Assembly (NCBI GenBank): GCA_965203535.1
Contig: OZ241897.1
Coordinates: 682,001 to 746,000 of the forward strand
DNA: 64,000 nt
Source: JAJDTT01 sp022827025
Lineage (GTDB): Bacteria > Acidobacteriota > UBA6911 > RPQK01 > JAJDTT01
Direction: 5' to 3'
A program made the translations under genes and the position numbers. Below are positions 34,965-44,421 of the stretch, piece by piece. Positions within the stretch are counted from its first letter, which is position 1; every line of letters starts with the position of its first letter. The notes under the pieces were generated by a model. It did no database searches. It was given only the letters and a program-made list of their open reading frames with translations, and was not told where the DNA came from.

Positions 34965-36424
34965 TCATCCCCATCATCTTCGTCTACCTGGCACTGGTGA
35001 TTCTGGTCGGCAGCCTCAGCCACCGGCTCTTCCGGGGGACGGGAGAGGATTACTTCGTCGCCACTCGAAGCATCGGTCCCTTCATCCTCCTCATGTCCCT
35101 GTTCGGGACCAACATGACCGCCTTCGCCCTGCTGGGGGCATCGGGAGAGGCCTATCACGAAGGGATCGGCGTCTTTTCCCTGATGGCGTCGTCGTCGGCT
35201 CTGATCATCCCCAGCGTCTTCTTTTTCGTGGGGACGCGGCTCTGGGCCATCGGAAAACGGGAAGGCTACATCACCCAGGTCCAGTATTTTCGGGCCCGTT
35301 GGGGTTCCGACCGCCTGGGGCTTCTCCTGTTCGTGGTACTGGTGGGATTGGTCGTCCCGTACCTGCTGATCGGCGTCATGGCGGGAGGAGTCACCCTGAA
35401 CCAGGTGACCGACGGACAGATTCCGGAGTGGCTGGGCGGCCTGATCATCTGTCTGGTGGTCCTGACCTATGTATCCACCAGCGGCTTGAGAGCCACCGCC
35501 TGGGTGAACACTTTTCAGACCCTGGTGTTCATGATCCTGGGCGCCGTGGCGTTCGTGGTGATCACCCGAAAGCTGGGAGGGTTGTCCCAAGGACTGGAGC
35601 GGGTCATGGAAACCCATCCCGAACTCCTGATCCGGGGCGAACACATCAAACCCCTGCAGCTTCTGACCTACACCTGCATCCCTCTCTCGGTGGGGATGTT
35701 CCCGCACATGTTCATGCACTGGTTGTCGGCGCGGCGGGCCGAGGCCTTTCGCTTCCCTCTCAAGGTCTACCCGCTATGCATCGCGGCGGTCTGGGTGCCG
35801 AGCGTCCTGTTGGGGGTCTTGGGCCGAGTCGACTTTCCCGATCTGACGGTCGCAGAGGCCAACTCGGTCCTGGTCAAGATGATCGCGCTGCACTCGCCGG
35901 AGATCGTGGCCGGGCTCCTGGCAGCCGGGGTGCTGGCCGCCGTCATGTCGTCGCTGGACTCTCAGTTCCTCTCGCTGGGCAGCATGTTCACCGAGGACAT
36001 CGTTCGCCACTACGGGTTTCACGACCGGATGAGCGAGCAGGCGCAGGTGCGCGCCGGCAGGCTGTTCGTGGTCGGCCTCGTGGCCGTCATCTATCTCCTC
36101 TCCCTGGTCACCGACCGCAGCATCTTCAAGCTGGCGGTCTGGTCCTTCACCGGATTCGCCTCGCTGTTCCCGGTCGTGGCGGCGGCACTGTTCTGGAAGC
36201 GAAGCACCAAGTACGGCGCCTGTGCCTCGATCCTCAGCGTGGTGGTCCTGTGGATCTATTTCTTCCGGCTGGGCTGGGAATCGCCCGGGTACACGCTGGG
36301 AGGAACCGGAATCATGCCCGTGGCGTTCATACTGGGGGTCTCGGCCCTGTCCATGATCGTCGTTTCCCTGCTGACTCAGCCGCCCCGGGAATCGGTGCTG
36401 CGGAAGTTCTTCCCTTCACCCTGA
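34961..36424 (+). CDS. Sodium:solute symporter (SSS family)
   Basis: 487 residues, GTG start overlapping the DUF3311 gene by 4 bp. About 13 hydrophobic helices. Typical SSS residues: DYFVATRSIGP, GTNMTAFALLGASGEAY, and the sodium-site helix AGVLAAVMSSLDSQFLSLGS. The nearest functional types with a small DUF3311 partner carry organic acids or pantothenate-like solutes; the substrate is not determined. Confidence 0.88.
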   Translation: MIIPIIFVYLALVILVGSLSHRLFRGTGEDYFVATRSIGPFILLMSLFGTNMTAFALLGASGEAYHEGIGVFSLMASSSALIIPSVFFFVGTRLWAIGKREGYITQVQYFRARWGSDRLGLLLFVVLVGLVVPYLLIGVMAGGVTLNQVTDGQIPEWLGGLIICLVVLTYVSTSGLRATAWVNTFQTLVFMILGAVAFVVITRKLGGLSQGLERVMETHPELLIRGEHIKPLQLLTYTCIPLSVGMFPHMFMHWLSARRAEAFRFPLKVYPLCIAAVWVPSVLLGVLGRVDFPDLTVAEANSVLVKMIALHSPEIVAGLLAAGVLAAVMSSLDSQFLSLGSMFTEDIVRHYGFHDRMSEQAQVRAGRLFVVGLVAVIYLLSLVTDRSIFKLAVWSFTGFASLFPVVAAALFWKRSTKYGACASILSVVVLWIYFFRLGWESPGYTLGGTGIMPVAFILGVSALSMIVVSLLTQPPRESVLRKFFPSP

Positions 36425-36438
36425 TTGGCCGATCGCTC

Positions 36439-36454
36439 GGAGCGCCCGCGCTCC
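36439..36454. terminator. Short hairpin between convergent genes
   Basis: GGAGCG / CGCTCC with loop CCCG in the 49-bp gap between the symporter and the MocA-like gene. No T-tract. Confidence 0.4.
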
Positions 36455-36473
36455 CGGATCAGCGGCTCAGACC

Positions 36474-37043
36474 TCAAGGCTCCAACCAAGTAGCAGCGTC
36501 TTCGGGGGTGTCCACGTCGTGGGCGGCCCGAAGAGGAACCTCGCCGACCGAGGACGCGACACGGGTCAGAGCCCGGGCTCCGCGGTCGCCCCGGAGCGTC
36601 ACGATCTGGGAAAAGAGGCTTCGATCCACCAGGGCCGGGGCTCCCAGCACGGCCTCGTAGCGGGAAAGGACCAGGTCGCAACCATCCGTGCGGCGCCGCT
36701 CCAGCAGGGCTTCCAGGTGTTCCCTCTCCACGAACGGCTGGTCGGCCAGGAGGATGAGAACCACGCCGATCTCGGGAGGAAGAGCCTCGATTCCCCGGCG
36801 CAGGGACGAGGCGAGTCCCTCCTCCCAGTCCGGGTTCACCACCACTTCCGCTCCGGCAGCCTTGGCTTCGTTCCCGTACCTGCCGGGGTAGGCCCCGACC
36901 ACGACCCACACCCGGTCGCAGACCCGCGCGGCGGCGGCGACGGCGCGGGCCAGAAGGGTCTGGCCGCGATGCCGGAGGAGGAGCTTGGCGAATCCCATGC
37001 GCCGGCTCCCGCCGGCGGCCAGAACCACCCCGGCGACGCTCAT
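36474..37043 (-). CDS. mocA: MocA-like molybdenum-cofactor nucleotidyltransferase
   Basis: 189 residues from MSVAGVVLAAGGSRRMG; the frame stays open upstream inside the next gene but this is the first residue of the fold. LAAGGSRRMGFAKLLL is the nucleotide-binding loop, LILLADQPFVEREHLEALL the second signature (DQP), and HDVDTPEDAATW closes the protein. It should attach CMP (or GMP) to molybdopterin for the CO-dehydrogenase-like enzyme encoded upstream. ATGA overlap with the VWA gene. Confidence 0.85.
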   Translation of the reverse strand: MSVAGVVLAAGGSRRMGFAKLLLRHRGQTLLARAVAAAARVCDRVWVVVGAYPGRYGNEAKAAGAEVVVNPDWEEGLASSLRRGIEALPPEIGVVLILLADQPFVEREHLEALLERRRTDGCDLVLSRYEAVLGAPALVDRSLFSQIVTLRGDRGARALTRVASSVGEVPLRAAHDVDTPEDAATWLEP

Positions 37044-38158
37044 AGCCGATCCGTGAAACGCCGCAGGCTGGCCAGATCCACCACGGGGGCGAATGTGTCG
37101 GTATGGGGCAGGATGACCCGGATGCCGGCGGTGGTGGGACGGTAGCCGGGAGCGGCCGCCAGCGGGCTCAGCCAGAGGAGCCGGGCCCCGGATTGTTTCA
37201 GGCGAATCAAGGTCCGCTCCAAAAGGTCCAGGTCTCCCGTGTCCCAACCGTCGCTGAGGACCAGCACCGCCGTCTGCGAACCCAGTTGGTAGTCGTACCG
37301 TTCCAGGAAATCGTGGAAGCAGGCCCCGATCCGGGTGCCGGTGCTTCTCCGGGGAAGGACTCTGGAGAGCGCCTGCCGTGCCCCCCGTGCGCCTCTCACC
37401 TGCAGGGCGCGCGTCAGCCGGTAGAGACGCGTGCTGAAGGCGAAGACCTCCACCCGCCCCAGTCCCCGTTGCGAGGCGCAGACATGGGAGAACTGGAACA
37501 GGAACGAGCTGTGCAGTTCCATGGAGCCGCTCACGTCCATCAGGACCACCAGGCGAACCCGGTCCAGGCGGCGCCTCCGGAAGACCAGGTCCATCAACTC
37601 ACCCCCTCGCTGGGTGCTCCGGTGGACCGTCCGCCTCAGGTCCGGCACGCGGCCGCGGGGACTGATCCGCCGGCGGCGAGACCTGCGCCGGGACAATTTC
37701 CTGGCCAGGCGGCGTACGGTGAGCTTCAACTGGGCGGACTCGGGAATGCCCGGGGGAGGACTTTCCGTCAGCACCTCCAGCGGGCTGTAGGAGCCCTGGC
37801 GGATCTCCCCCTCGGTCTCGGACCCCTGGGACCAGGCCACCAGATTCAGGCCGAAACGGGGCAGAGTGGCCCGAAGCCGGTCAGTCTCGTCCGGTCCCAG
37901 GTCGGTCCGTCCGTTCTCTTCCAGCAGTCCGCCCCGGAAGTACCGTTCGAACAGATGGTCGAAACGCTCGATTTCGGCGGGACTTCCGGCAAACAAGGTC
38001 CGGAGCGCGTGGAAGAAATCGCCCCGGTCGGCGATCCCGAACCTCCGGAGCGCGGTCAGGGCGTCACCCACCTCCCGGGGGCCGGCCCTCATCCCCTCGG
38101 AGCGCAGAATGCGGGCGAAGGCCATCACATTCTCCTCCAAGAGACCCGGATAGGACAT
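37040..38158 (-). CDS. coxE: CoxE-like VWA-domain protein
   Basis: 372 residues from MSYPGLLEENVMAFARIL, an ATG that overlaps the MoxR stop by one base. The MIDAS of the von Willebrand A domain is LVVLMDVSGSMELHSS (DxSxS), followed by TRLYRLTRAL and VLVLSDGWDTGDLDL. CoxE with the MoxR ATPase CoxD helps insert sulfur and copper into the CO-dehydrogenase active site in known systems; here it is assigned by position and domain. Confidence 0.87.
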   Translation of the reverse strand: MSYPGLLEENVMAFARILRSEGMRAGPREVGDALTALRRFGIADRGDFFHALRTLFAGSPAEIERFDHLFERYFRGGLLEENGRTDLGPDETDRLRATLPRFGLNLVAWSQGSETEGEIRQGSYSPLEVLTESPPPGIPESAQLKLTVRRLARKLSRRRSRRRRISPRGRVPDLRRTVHRSTQRGGELMDLVFRRRRLDRVRLVVLMDVSGSMELHSSFLFQFSHVCASQRGLGRVEVFAFSTRLYRLTRALQVRGARGARQALSRVLPRRSTGTRIGACFHDFLERYDYQLGSQTAVLVLSDGWDTGDLDLLERTLIRLKQSGARLLWLSPLAAAPGYRPTTAGIRVILPHTDTFAPVVDLASLRRFTDRL

Positions 38159-39138
38159 CAGGACTGAGCCAGGACGGCTTCCATCTGCTCCACCGCCCGG
38201 GTGATTCCTCCCGACTCGAAGCCTCCGAGTCCGGCCAGCAGCGCTTGGAGAAAGCGGCTTCGGACCCGGCGCTGATCCTCCACGTGCTTGAGCAGCACCC
38301 CCAGGGTCGATTCGATCACCTCCGGCCCCAATCGGTTCCGGTCCAGGTAGAGGAGGGTCGCTACCCAATCCAGGGTCTCGGAGACTCCGGGAGCCTTCTC
38401 CAGGGGGAGGCGGCGCAACATCTGGACGAAGGCCACGATCCGGGCCGATATGGCCTCCCCGGCGCCGGGCACCCGGGCCCGAACGATGTCCAGCTCCTTG
38501 TCGAACGATGGATAGTCGATCCAGAGATAAAGGCAGCGCCGTCTCAGGGCATCGGCCAGATCCCGGGTCCGGTTGCTGGTGAGCACCGTATAGGGAACCT
38601 GCCGGGCCGTGAGCGTCCCCAATTCCGGAACCGAGACCTGCCAGTCCGAGAGCAGCTCCAGGAGGAAGGCCTCGAACTCCTCATCGCTCCGGTCCACCTC
38701 GTCAATGAGAAGCACCGGCGCCTTCGGGGAGGTGATGGCCTCCAGGAGAGGACGTTTCAAGAGGTAGTCGACGCTGAAGATGTCAGCCCGCCCGGAACCG
38801 CTGGCCTCCGCGAGGCGGATGTCCAACAACTGCTTCTGATAGTTCCACTCGTAGAGGGCGGAGCTGGTGTCGATGCCTTCGTAGCACTGCAGGCGGATCA
38901 GATTCGTGCCCAGGACGCTGGACATGGCGCCGGCGATCGCCGTCTTGCCCACTCCCGTGGGCCCCTCCACCAGGAGCGGGCGTCCCAGGACCGACGCCAG
39001 TTGAATGGCCGTCGCCACCGGGCGTTCGGCAATGTAGCCTTGGCGCTCCAACCGGCGTTGGAGCTGCTCGATTTCAGGGTGCATTGAACGGAGTGGGACC
39101 GGCGGACCCAGTGTGGACTGGGCCCGGTCCCGGGACAA
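38158..39138 (-). CDS. coxD: MoxR-family AAA ATPase, CoxD-like
   Basis: 326 residues; a second start at MHPEIEQL (39084) would make it 308. Walker A LLVEGPTGVGKTAIAGAM, Walker B VLLIDEVDRSDEEFEAF, sensor TVLTSNRTRDLADALRRR. MoxR ATPases remodel VWA partners, here the adjacent CoxE. Part of the cox operon. Confidence 0.88.
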   Translation of the reverse strand: MSRDRAQSTLGPPVPLRSMHPEIEQLQRRLERQGYIAERPVATAIQLASVLGRPLLVEGPTGVGKTAIAGAMSSVLGTNLIRLQCYEGIDTSSALYEWNYQKQLLDIRLAEASGSGRADIFSVDYLLKRPLLEAITSPKAPVLLIDEVDRSDEEFEAFLLELLSDWQVSVPELGTLTARQVPYTVLTSNRTRDLADALRRRCLYLWIDYPSFDKELDIVRARVPGAGEAISARIVAFVQMLRRLPLEKAPGVSETLDWVATLLYLDRNRLGPEVIESTLGVLLKHVEDQRRVRSRFLQALLAGLGGFESGGITRAVEQMEAVLAQS

Positions 39139-39171
39139 TGAGAGCTAACGCGTGCCTGGAAGCACCGGGAA

Positions 39172-40044
39172 CTATCCGCCGGCGCGCTCCGAGGCCGTGG
39201 TGAGGGCGCGCTTCACGTAGGCGGCCGCCAACGCCTTCCGATAGTCGGACCCGGCAAAGTAGTCGTCCAAGGGCTCGATTCCATCGGTGGCATGCGCCGA
39301 GGCCGCCGCAACGGCGTCCGCGCTGATGGCGGATCCCTCCAGAGCCGACTCGACCCCGGTGGCCCGGTAGGCGCCGTCGGAGATTCCCGTCACGCCGACG
39401 CGGCACTTGACGCAATTGCCTCCGCCGTCGGTCTCGACCACCGCCGCGACGCCGCAGACGGCGTAACCCGACGCCGGATGCGGGACCTTCAGGTAGGCGC
39501 CTCCGGAATTGGCTCCGAGGCCGGCGACCCGCACCTCCACCAGCAACTCGTCCTGCTGCAACGCCGTCGCGAAGAAGCCGAAGAAGAACTGGTCGGCGGG
39601 AATGGTCCGCCGCCCTCCGGGACCCTGGGCGACGAGTTGCGCCTCCAGGGCCAGTGCCGGAGCCGGCTGATCGGCCGCCGGATCGGCGTGGGCCAGGCTG
39701 CCGCCCAAGGTTCCCATGTTCCGGACCTGGACGTCTCCGATCAGTCCCGCGGCCTCCGCCAGGGGAGCCGCCTTCTGCTGCAAGCTTTCCGAGACCTCCA
39801 CCTCCGTATGCGTGGTGAGAGCTCCGATGGCCAGATCGCCGTTCTCCTCCCGGATGTAGCTCAAGCTGGACTTGAGGTTCTTCAGATCCACCAGATGCTG
39901 GGACGAGGCCAGGCGCAGCTTCATCATGGGGATCAAGCTGTGCCCTCCCGCCAGCAGCTTGGCATCGGAGCCATGCCGGCTCAGAAGGTCGAGGGCCTCC
40001 TCGATGGTCTCGGGAGCGTGGTACTCGAATTCACCTGGAAACAT
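39172..40044 (-). CDS. coxM: FAD-binding medium subunit of CO-dehydrogenase/xanthine-dehydrogenase family
   Basis: 290 residues. FEYHAPETIEEALDLLSRHG, the FAD loops LAGGHSLIPMMKLRLAS and MGTLGGSLAHADPAAD, and the C-terminal CO_deh_flav_C domain. It shuttles electrons from the Mo/FeS subunits to quinone through CoxG or a similar partner. Gap of 12 bp to coxL. Confidence 0.9.
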   Translation of the reverse strand: MFPGEFEYHAPETIEEALDLLSRHGSDAKLLAGGHSLIPMMKLRLASSQHLVDLKNLKSSLSYIREENGDLAIGALTTHTEVEVSESLQQKAAPLAEAAGLIGDVQVRNMGTLGGSLAHADPAADQPAPALALEAQLVAQGPGGRRTIPADQFFFGFFATALQQDELLVEVRVAGLGANSGGAYLKVPHPASGYAVCGVAAVVETDGGGNCVKCRVGVTGISDGAYRATGVESALEGSAISADAVAAASAHATDGIEPLDDYFAGSDYRKALAAAYVKRALTTASERAGG

Positions 40045-40056
40045 GCTCTACCTCCC

Positions 40057-42396
40057 CTATGCCTGCTGAATGGCCTGCCACACGCGCTGGGGCGTGAAAG
40101 GCATCTCCACATGATCTATTCCAAAAGGACTGAGCGCGTCGGCAACCGCGTTCGCGACCGCGGCCGTGCTGCCGATGCTGCCGGCCTCTCCGATCCCCTT
40201 GAGTCCCAAGGGATTGACCGGCGAGGGCGTGACCGTCCGATCCAGTTCGAAGCTGGGCATCTGGCCCGGCTTGGGCACCGCGTAGTCCATCATGGACCCG
40301 GTCAAGAGCTGTCCCGACTCGTCGTACTGGGCGTGTTCGTACAGCGCCTGGGCCACTCCGAAAGCGATGCCGCCGTGGATCTGGCCGTCTACGATCAGGG
40401 GATTGATCACCTCTCCGCAGTCGTCCACCGCCACGTACCGGACGATCTTGGTCTCGCCGGTCTCGGCGTCCACCTCGACGATGCAGGCATGCGCTCCGAA
40501 CGGAAACACGAAGTTGCTGGGATCGTAGAAGGACTGGGCCTCCAATCCCGGCTCCAGGCCCTCGGGCAGGTTCCACGCCAGATAGGCCTGCAGAGCCACG
40601 TCCTGGAAACTCATTCCCTGGTCGGTCCCCTTCACCTGAAAGCGGCCGTCCTCGAACTCCAGGTCCTCTTCCCGGGCCTCAAGCTGATGCGCGGCGATCT
40701 TGCTCGCCTTCTCCACCACCTTATGGGCGGCCTTGAAGGCGGCGATCCCGCCCACGGCCGTGGCGCGGCTGCCGTAGGTCCCCATCCCCATGGGAACCAG
40801 GTCCGTGTCCCCGTGAACCAGCTCCACGTCGTCGATGTCCACTCCCAGCACGTCTCCCACCACCTGGGCGAAGGTCGTCTCCTCCCCCTGGCCGTGAGGA
40901 TTGGCGCCGGTCATGACGGTGACCTTGCCGGTGGGGTGCACCCGGACCACCGAGGACTCCCAGAGACCTCCCTGAAATCCGGTGCTTCCCACGATGGAGC
41001 TGGGACCCAGCCCGCAGATCTCGACGTAGGTGGAGAGCCCGATTCCGAGATAGCGGCCCTGTTCCCGCGCCTCCGCCTGCTCGCTCCGAAAAGCCTCGTA
41101 GTCGACCATTTCCAGCAACCGGTCCAAGGCCGCGTCGTAGTCGCCGCTGTCGTAGATGACTCCGGGCGCCACCGCATGCGGAAACTTCTCCTTGCCGATG
41201 AAGTTCAGGCGGCGGATTTCCACCGGATCCAGACCCACCCGCTGGGCCACCAGATCCACGATCCGCTCCAGCAGGTAGGTGGCTTCGGGCCGGCCCGCGC
41301 CCCGGCAGGCGTCCACGGGCGTGGTGTGTGTGAACACTCCCACCACCTCCAGTCCCACGGCCGGAACGTCATAGACCCCGGAGAGCATCAAGCCGTACAA
41401 CCAGGTCGGGACTCCGGGAGCGGCCGTGGAGACGTAGGCCCCCATGTTGGCCCAGGTCTTGAACCTCAGGCCCAGGATCTTCCCTTCGTTGGTGTAGGCC
41501 GCCTCCACGTCGGTCACGTGGTCGCGTCCGTGAGTGGTGCACTGGAAGTTCTCCCGCCGGGTCTCCACCCATTTGACAGTACGGCCGGTCTGCATGGCGC
41601 AGAAGGCCATGACGGCCTCGTCGGCGTAGACGGCGATCTTGCTGCCGAAGCCGCCTCCGATCTCGGGGGTCACGATCCTCACCTTGTGCTCGGGAACTCC
41701 CAGCACGATGGAGAGCAGCAGCCGATGGATATGCGGATTCTGGCTGGTCATCCGCAGCGTCAGCTCGCCGGAGGCGGCGTTGTACTGGGCCACGCAGCCC
41801 CGGGGCTCGATGGCGCTGGGAATCATGCGGTGATTGGTGGTCCGAAAACTGAGAACGTCGTCGGCGTCCTCAAAGGCCTGGTCCAGATCGCCGCCCTGGA
41901 TGGTATTGAAGAGAAAGCACCTGTTGCCGGGGGCGTCATCGTGGACTTGGGGAGCGCCCTCCTCCACGGCCTTCACCTGGTCCGCCACCGCGTCCAGGAT
42001 CTCGTAGTCGACCTGAACCAACTGGGCGGCGTCCTCGGCCTGGTAACGGTCCTCGGCCAGCACGACGGCCACGCCGTCGCCGACGTAGCGCACCCGGTCC
42101 CGGGCCAAAGCGGGATGGTCGGTCGTCTTCAGATCGCTGTCGGGAATGAGCCAGGCCGTGGGGATGCCGGCCACTCCCTCCATGTCCTTCCCGGTGAAGA
42201 CGGCCACGACTCCCGGGGCCGACCGGGCCGCTTCCACGTCGACGGACCTGATTTTGGCGTGGGCGTGGGGACTGCGGACGATGGCCGCATGGACCATTCC
42301 CGTGAGCTGGAGGTCGTCGGTGTACTGGCTGCCTCCGGTGAGCAACCGCCGATCCTCGCGGCGCTTGACTGGTGTACCGAAAAATTTGGTCGCCAT
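40057..42396 (-). CDS. coxL: Molybdenum-binding large subunit, CoxL form II-like
   Basis: 779 residues. RREDRRLLTGGSQYTDDLQL, VKWVETRRENFQCTTHGRD, EIGGGFGSKIAVYADEAV (Mo-pterin loop), GANPHGQGEETTFAQVV, GSRATAVGGIAAFK and GLKGIGEAGSIGSTAAVAN mark a xanthine-dehydrogenase-family Mo hydroxylase. The active-site signature (~363-369) reads ACRGAGR, i.e. the form-II AYRGAGR pattern with C in place of Y, not the true CO-dehydrogenase AYXCSFR. It therefore probably oxidises an organic substrate or CO only poorly; identity is open. Neighbours coxS, coxM, coxG and the coxDE maturation pair make a complete enzyme locus. Confidence 0.9.
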   Translation of the reverse strand: MATKFFGTPVKRREDRRLLTGGSQYTDDLQLTGMVHAAIVRSPHAHAKIRSVDVEAARSAPGVVAVFTGKDMEGVAGIPTAWLIPDSDLKTTDHPALARDRVRYVGDGVAVVLAEDRYQAEDAAQLVQVDYEILDAVADQVKAVEEGAPQVHDDAPGNRCFLFNTIQGGDLDQAFEDADDVLSFRTTNHRMIPSAIEPRGCVAQYNAASGELTLRMTSQNPHIHRLLLSIVLGVPEHKVRIVTPEIGGGFGSKIAVYADEAVMAFCAMQTGRTVKWVETRRENFQCTTHGRDHVTDVEAAYTNEGKILGLRFKTWANMGAYVSTAAPGVPTWLYGLMLSGVYDVPAVGLEVVGVFTHTTPVDACRGAGRPEATYLLERIVDLVAQRVGLDPVEIRRLNFIGKEKFPHAVAPGVIYDSGDYDAALDRLLEMVDYEAFRSEQAEAREQGRYLGIGLSTYVEICGLGPSSIVGSTGFQGGLWESSVVRVHPTGKVTVMTGANPHGQGEETTFAQVVGDVLGVDIDDVELVHGDTDLVPMGMGTYGSRATAVGGIAAFKAAHKVVEKASKIAAHQLEAREEDLEFEDGRFQVKGTDQGMSFQDVALQAYLAWNLPEGLEPGLEAQSFYDPSNFVFPFGAHACIVEVDAETGETKIVRYVAVDDCGEVINPLIVDGQIHGGIAFGVAQALYEHAQYDESGQLLTGSMMDYAVPKPGQMPSFELDRTVTPSPVNPLGLKGIGEAGSIGSTAAVANAVADALSPFGIDHVEMPFTPQRVWQAIQQA

Positions 42397-42408
42397 CGTT
42401 CCTCCTTC

Positions 42409-42891
42409 CTAGCTTGCCGCTTCCCGCAATTTGCCGGCCGCATTCTGGACGGCGTTGACGATGTGCTGATACCCGGTGCAACGGCACAGGTTCCCTTCCA
42501 GCGCGTGCCGGATCTCGGCGTCGCCGGGATCCGGGTTCCGCTCCAGGAGCTGAACCGTGGCCATCAGGAAGCCGGGCGTGCAGAACCCGCACTGGAGTCC
42601 GTGCTCTTCCCAGAAGCCTTCCTGAACCGCATGCAGGTCTCCGTTCGTGGCCAACCCCTCCACCGTGGTGATCTCGGCGCCGTCGGCCTGAACCGCCAGC
42701 AGCGTGCAGGACTTCACGGCCAGACCGCCCAGCAGGACGGTACACGCTCCGCAACTGGAGGTGTCACAACCGACGTGAGTCCCGGTCAGACCCAACACGT
42801 CCCGCAGGAGGTGCACGAGGAGCAATCGCGGCTCCACCTCCTTCCGGTAGGTCGACCCATTGACTCGAACCTCAATGGACACTTGTGCCAT
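42409..42891 (-). CDS. coxS: [2Fe-2S] small subunit of the Mo hydroxylase
   Basis: 160 residues. Plant-type ferredoxin cluster GCDTSSCGACTVLLGG and the second cluster domain with QCGFCTPGFLMA and NLCRCTGYQHIV. Sits directly before coxL with a 12-bp gap; electrons flow Mo to 2Fe-2S to FAD. Confidence 0.92.
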   Translation of the reverse strand: MAQVSIEVRVNGSTYRKEVEPRLLLVHLLRDVLGLTGTHVGCDTSSCGACTVLLGGLAVKSCTLLAVQADGAEITTVEGLATNGDLHAVQEGFWEEHGLQCGFCTPGFLMATVQLLERNPDPGDAEIRHALEGNLCRCTGYQHIVNAVQNAAGKLREAAS

Positions 42892-42941
42892 CTTCTACCT
42901 CCTTCGATGGTAGTTCGAACCCAGGGAGGGCTTGCGACGAC

Positions 42942-43382
42942 TCACTCGTTCCCCTCCCGTTGAAGATTTTCGAAGAATTCCGCCGCCAGCTTCCGGGCCA
43001 CGCCGGAAAAGAGCCGGCTGCCGAAAGACGCCAGGGTCCCGGCCACCAGGGCAGTCCCCCGGTAGTGGACCAGCGTCTCCTGGCCCGCCTCTTCCAGCCT
43101 CAACTTCCCCTCGGCGCGAATCCCGCCCACGCTGCCGTTTCCCTCGACCCGCAGGGTCAGGTCCGAAGGCTCCTGCTTGTCCCGAACCTCGACCTGTCCG
43201 GCGAAGACGCCGCGAACCGGTCCCAGGCCCAGCTCCAACTCCGCCTTGAAACGGTCTTCGCCGTCAGGCACCAGGGTCTTCACGCCGGGAGTGGCCCGGG
43301 CCAACACCTGGGGATCGTTCAACAGTTGCCAGACTCGGAGACGGGATAAGGCCAGTCGGTGCGTTCCCGATAGCTGCATCAA
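42942..43382 (-). CDS. coxG: CoxG-like SRPBCC protein, first gene of the cox operon
   Basis: 146 residues, MMQLSGTHRLALSRLRVWQL. SRPBCC (START-like) fold with GVKTLVPDGEDRFKAELELG; CoxG proteins extract menaquinone/ubiquinone and pass electrons from the dehydrogenase to the membrane. 50 bp before coxS; likely the promoter-proximal gene of the operon. Confidence 0.85.
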   Translation of the reverse strand: MMQLSGTHRLALSRLRVWQLLNDPQVLARATPGVKTLVPDGEDRFKAELELGLGPVRGVFAGQVEVRDKQEPSDLTLRVEGNGSVGGIRAEGKLRLEEAGQETLVHYRGTALVAGTLASFGSRLFSGVARKLAAEFFENLQREGNE

Positions 43383-43659
43383 AGGCCTCGAACAACGGGT
43401 ACCAGAGGCGCCTACTCAGGGCGCTCCCTATTCTTCAACCGCCGTTTAGGTCTGTCAAACACTTTTCTCGGAAACCAGGGGAAAATACAGAAAAGTAGAG
43501 AGCATGGGAGCCTGCACGGCAGAAATTAGTCTACTGCGAAAGCGCCACTTTCCCGCTACGATCATTTCTACCGCGCAGACTCCTGGAGCACCCACCCCCA
43601 AAGTCGCGACCCTTTTTCGAGAAACCAGAATTTCGAAGCAGGCATGCTATGATTCACGA

Positions 43660-44370
43660 GTGCGGTTTGGTCCCGGGCACCATGTGACGATCGGTCCCAC
43701 CATGACACCCATGGTCAAGTACCTGGTCATCGGCTGCGCGCTTACCTTCCTCTACCAGTGGGCCGCCGGTCCGGACCTGGTGCTGATCTTCGGGCTGATT
43801 CCTGATGAGGTCCTGGACAATCTATACATCTGGCAGTTGGGAACGTACCTGTTTCTCCACGCGGACTTCTGGCACCTGTTCTGGAACATGTTCACGCTCT
43901 GGATGTTCGGCCGCGAGCTGGAACGGTACTGGGGCAGCCGCCAGTTCCTGCGTTTTTTCTTGATCACTGGAATCGGAGCCGGACTGCTGTCGGTGGTGGC
44001 GGATCCAAAGAGTACGATACCCACCATCGGAGCCAGCGGTTCGATCTACGGGATCCTGATGGCCTACGGCATGATGTTCCCCAATCGGCACGTCTATCTC
44101 TACTTCCTGCTGCCGGTCAAGGTGAAGTACTTCGTGGCCGGGATAGGACTCATCGCCTTCATTTCGGCCCTGGATTCGCCTGGCAGCACCATCGCCCACG
44201 TCGCCCACCTGGGCGGCATGATCTTCGCTTTCCTCTATCTGAAGCGCTGGCTCTCGCTCGGAGCCGTGCGCCAGGCGTACCACCGGTGGCGATTGAAGCG
44301 GATGCGCAGCCGATTCCGGGTGCTCGACAAGGAGAGGCGGGACCGCAAAGACGATTACTGGATCCAGTAA
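43660..44370 (+). CDS. Rhomboid-family intramembrane serine protease
   Basis: 236 residues from GTG 43660 (VRFGPGHHVTIGPTMTPMVKYL, the usual start of these small rhomboids; an ATG at 43702 is possible). Six membrane segments; HLFWNMFTLWMFG (loop), TIGASGSIYGILMA with the catalytic serine at ~126, and HVAHLGGMIFAF with the catalytic histidine at ~182. TATGAT lies 7 nt before the GTG, the spacing expected for a leaderless mRNA. Divergent from the cox operon. Confidence 0.85.
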   Translation: MRFGPGHHVTIGPTMTPMVKYLVIGCALTFLYQWAAGPDLVLIFGLIPDEVLDNLYIWQLGTYLFLHADFWHLFWNMFTLWMFGRELERYWGSRQFLRFFLITGIGAGLLSVVADPKSTIPTIGASGSIYGILMAYGMMFPNRHVYLYFLLPVKVKYFVAGIGLIAFISALDSPGSTIAHVAHLGGMIFAFLYLKRWLSLGAVRQAYHRWRLKRMRSRFRVLDKERRDRKDDYWIQ

Positions 44371-44404
44371 CGGAGTGCGCCGCGAGTCCCGTTCCATCCC
44401 TCCG

Positions 44405-44421
44405 ACGCCGGATTACGGCGT
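44405..44421. terminator. Hairpin between rhomboid and xdhC
   Basis: ACGCCG / CGGCGT with loop GATTA; extended by TCC/GGA after one mismatch. The loop contains the TAA stop of xdhC, as in the hairpin at 11625. Probable convergent terminator. Confidence 0.5.

Noticed and set aside
39292..42963. Very long plus-strand open frame opposite coxM-coxL-coxS
   Set aside because: No recognisable domains; three well-defined cox subunits occupy the other strand with normal spacing.
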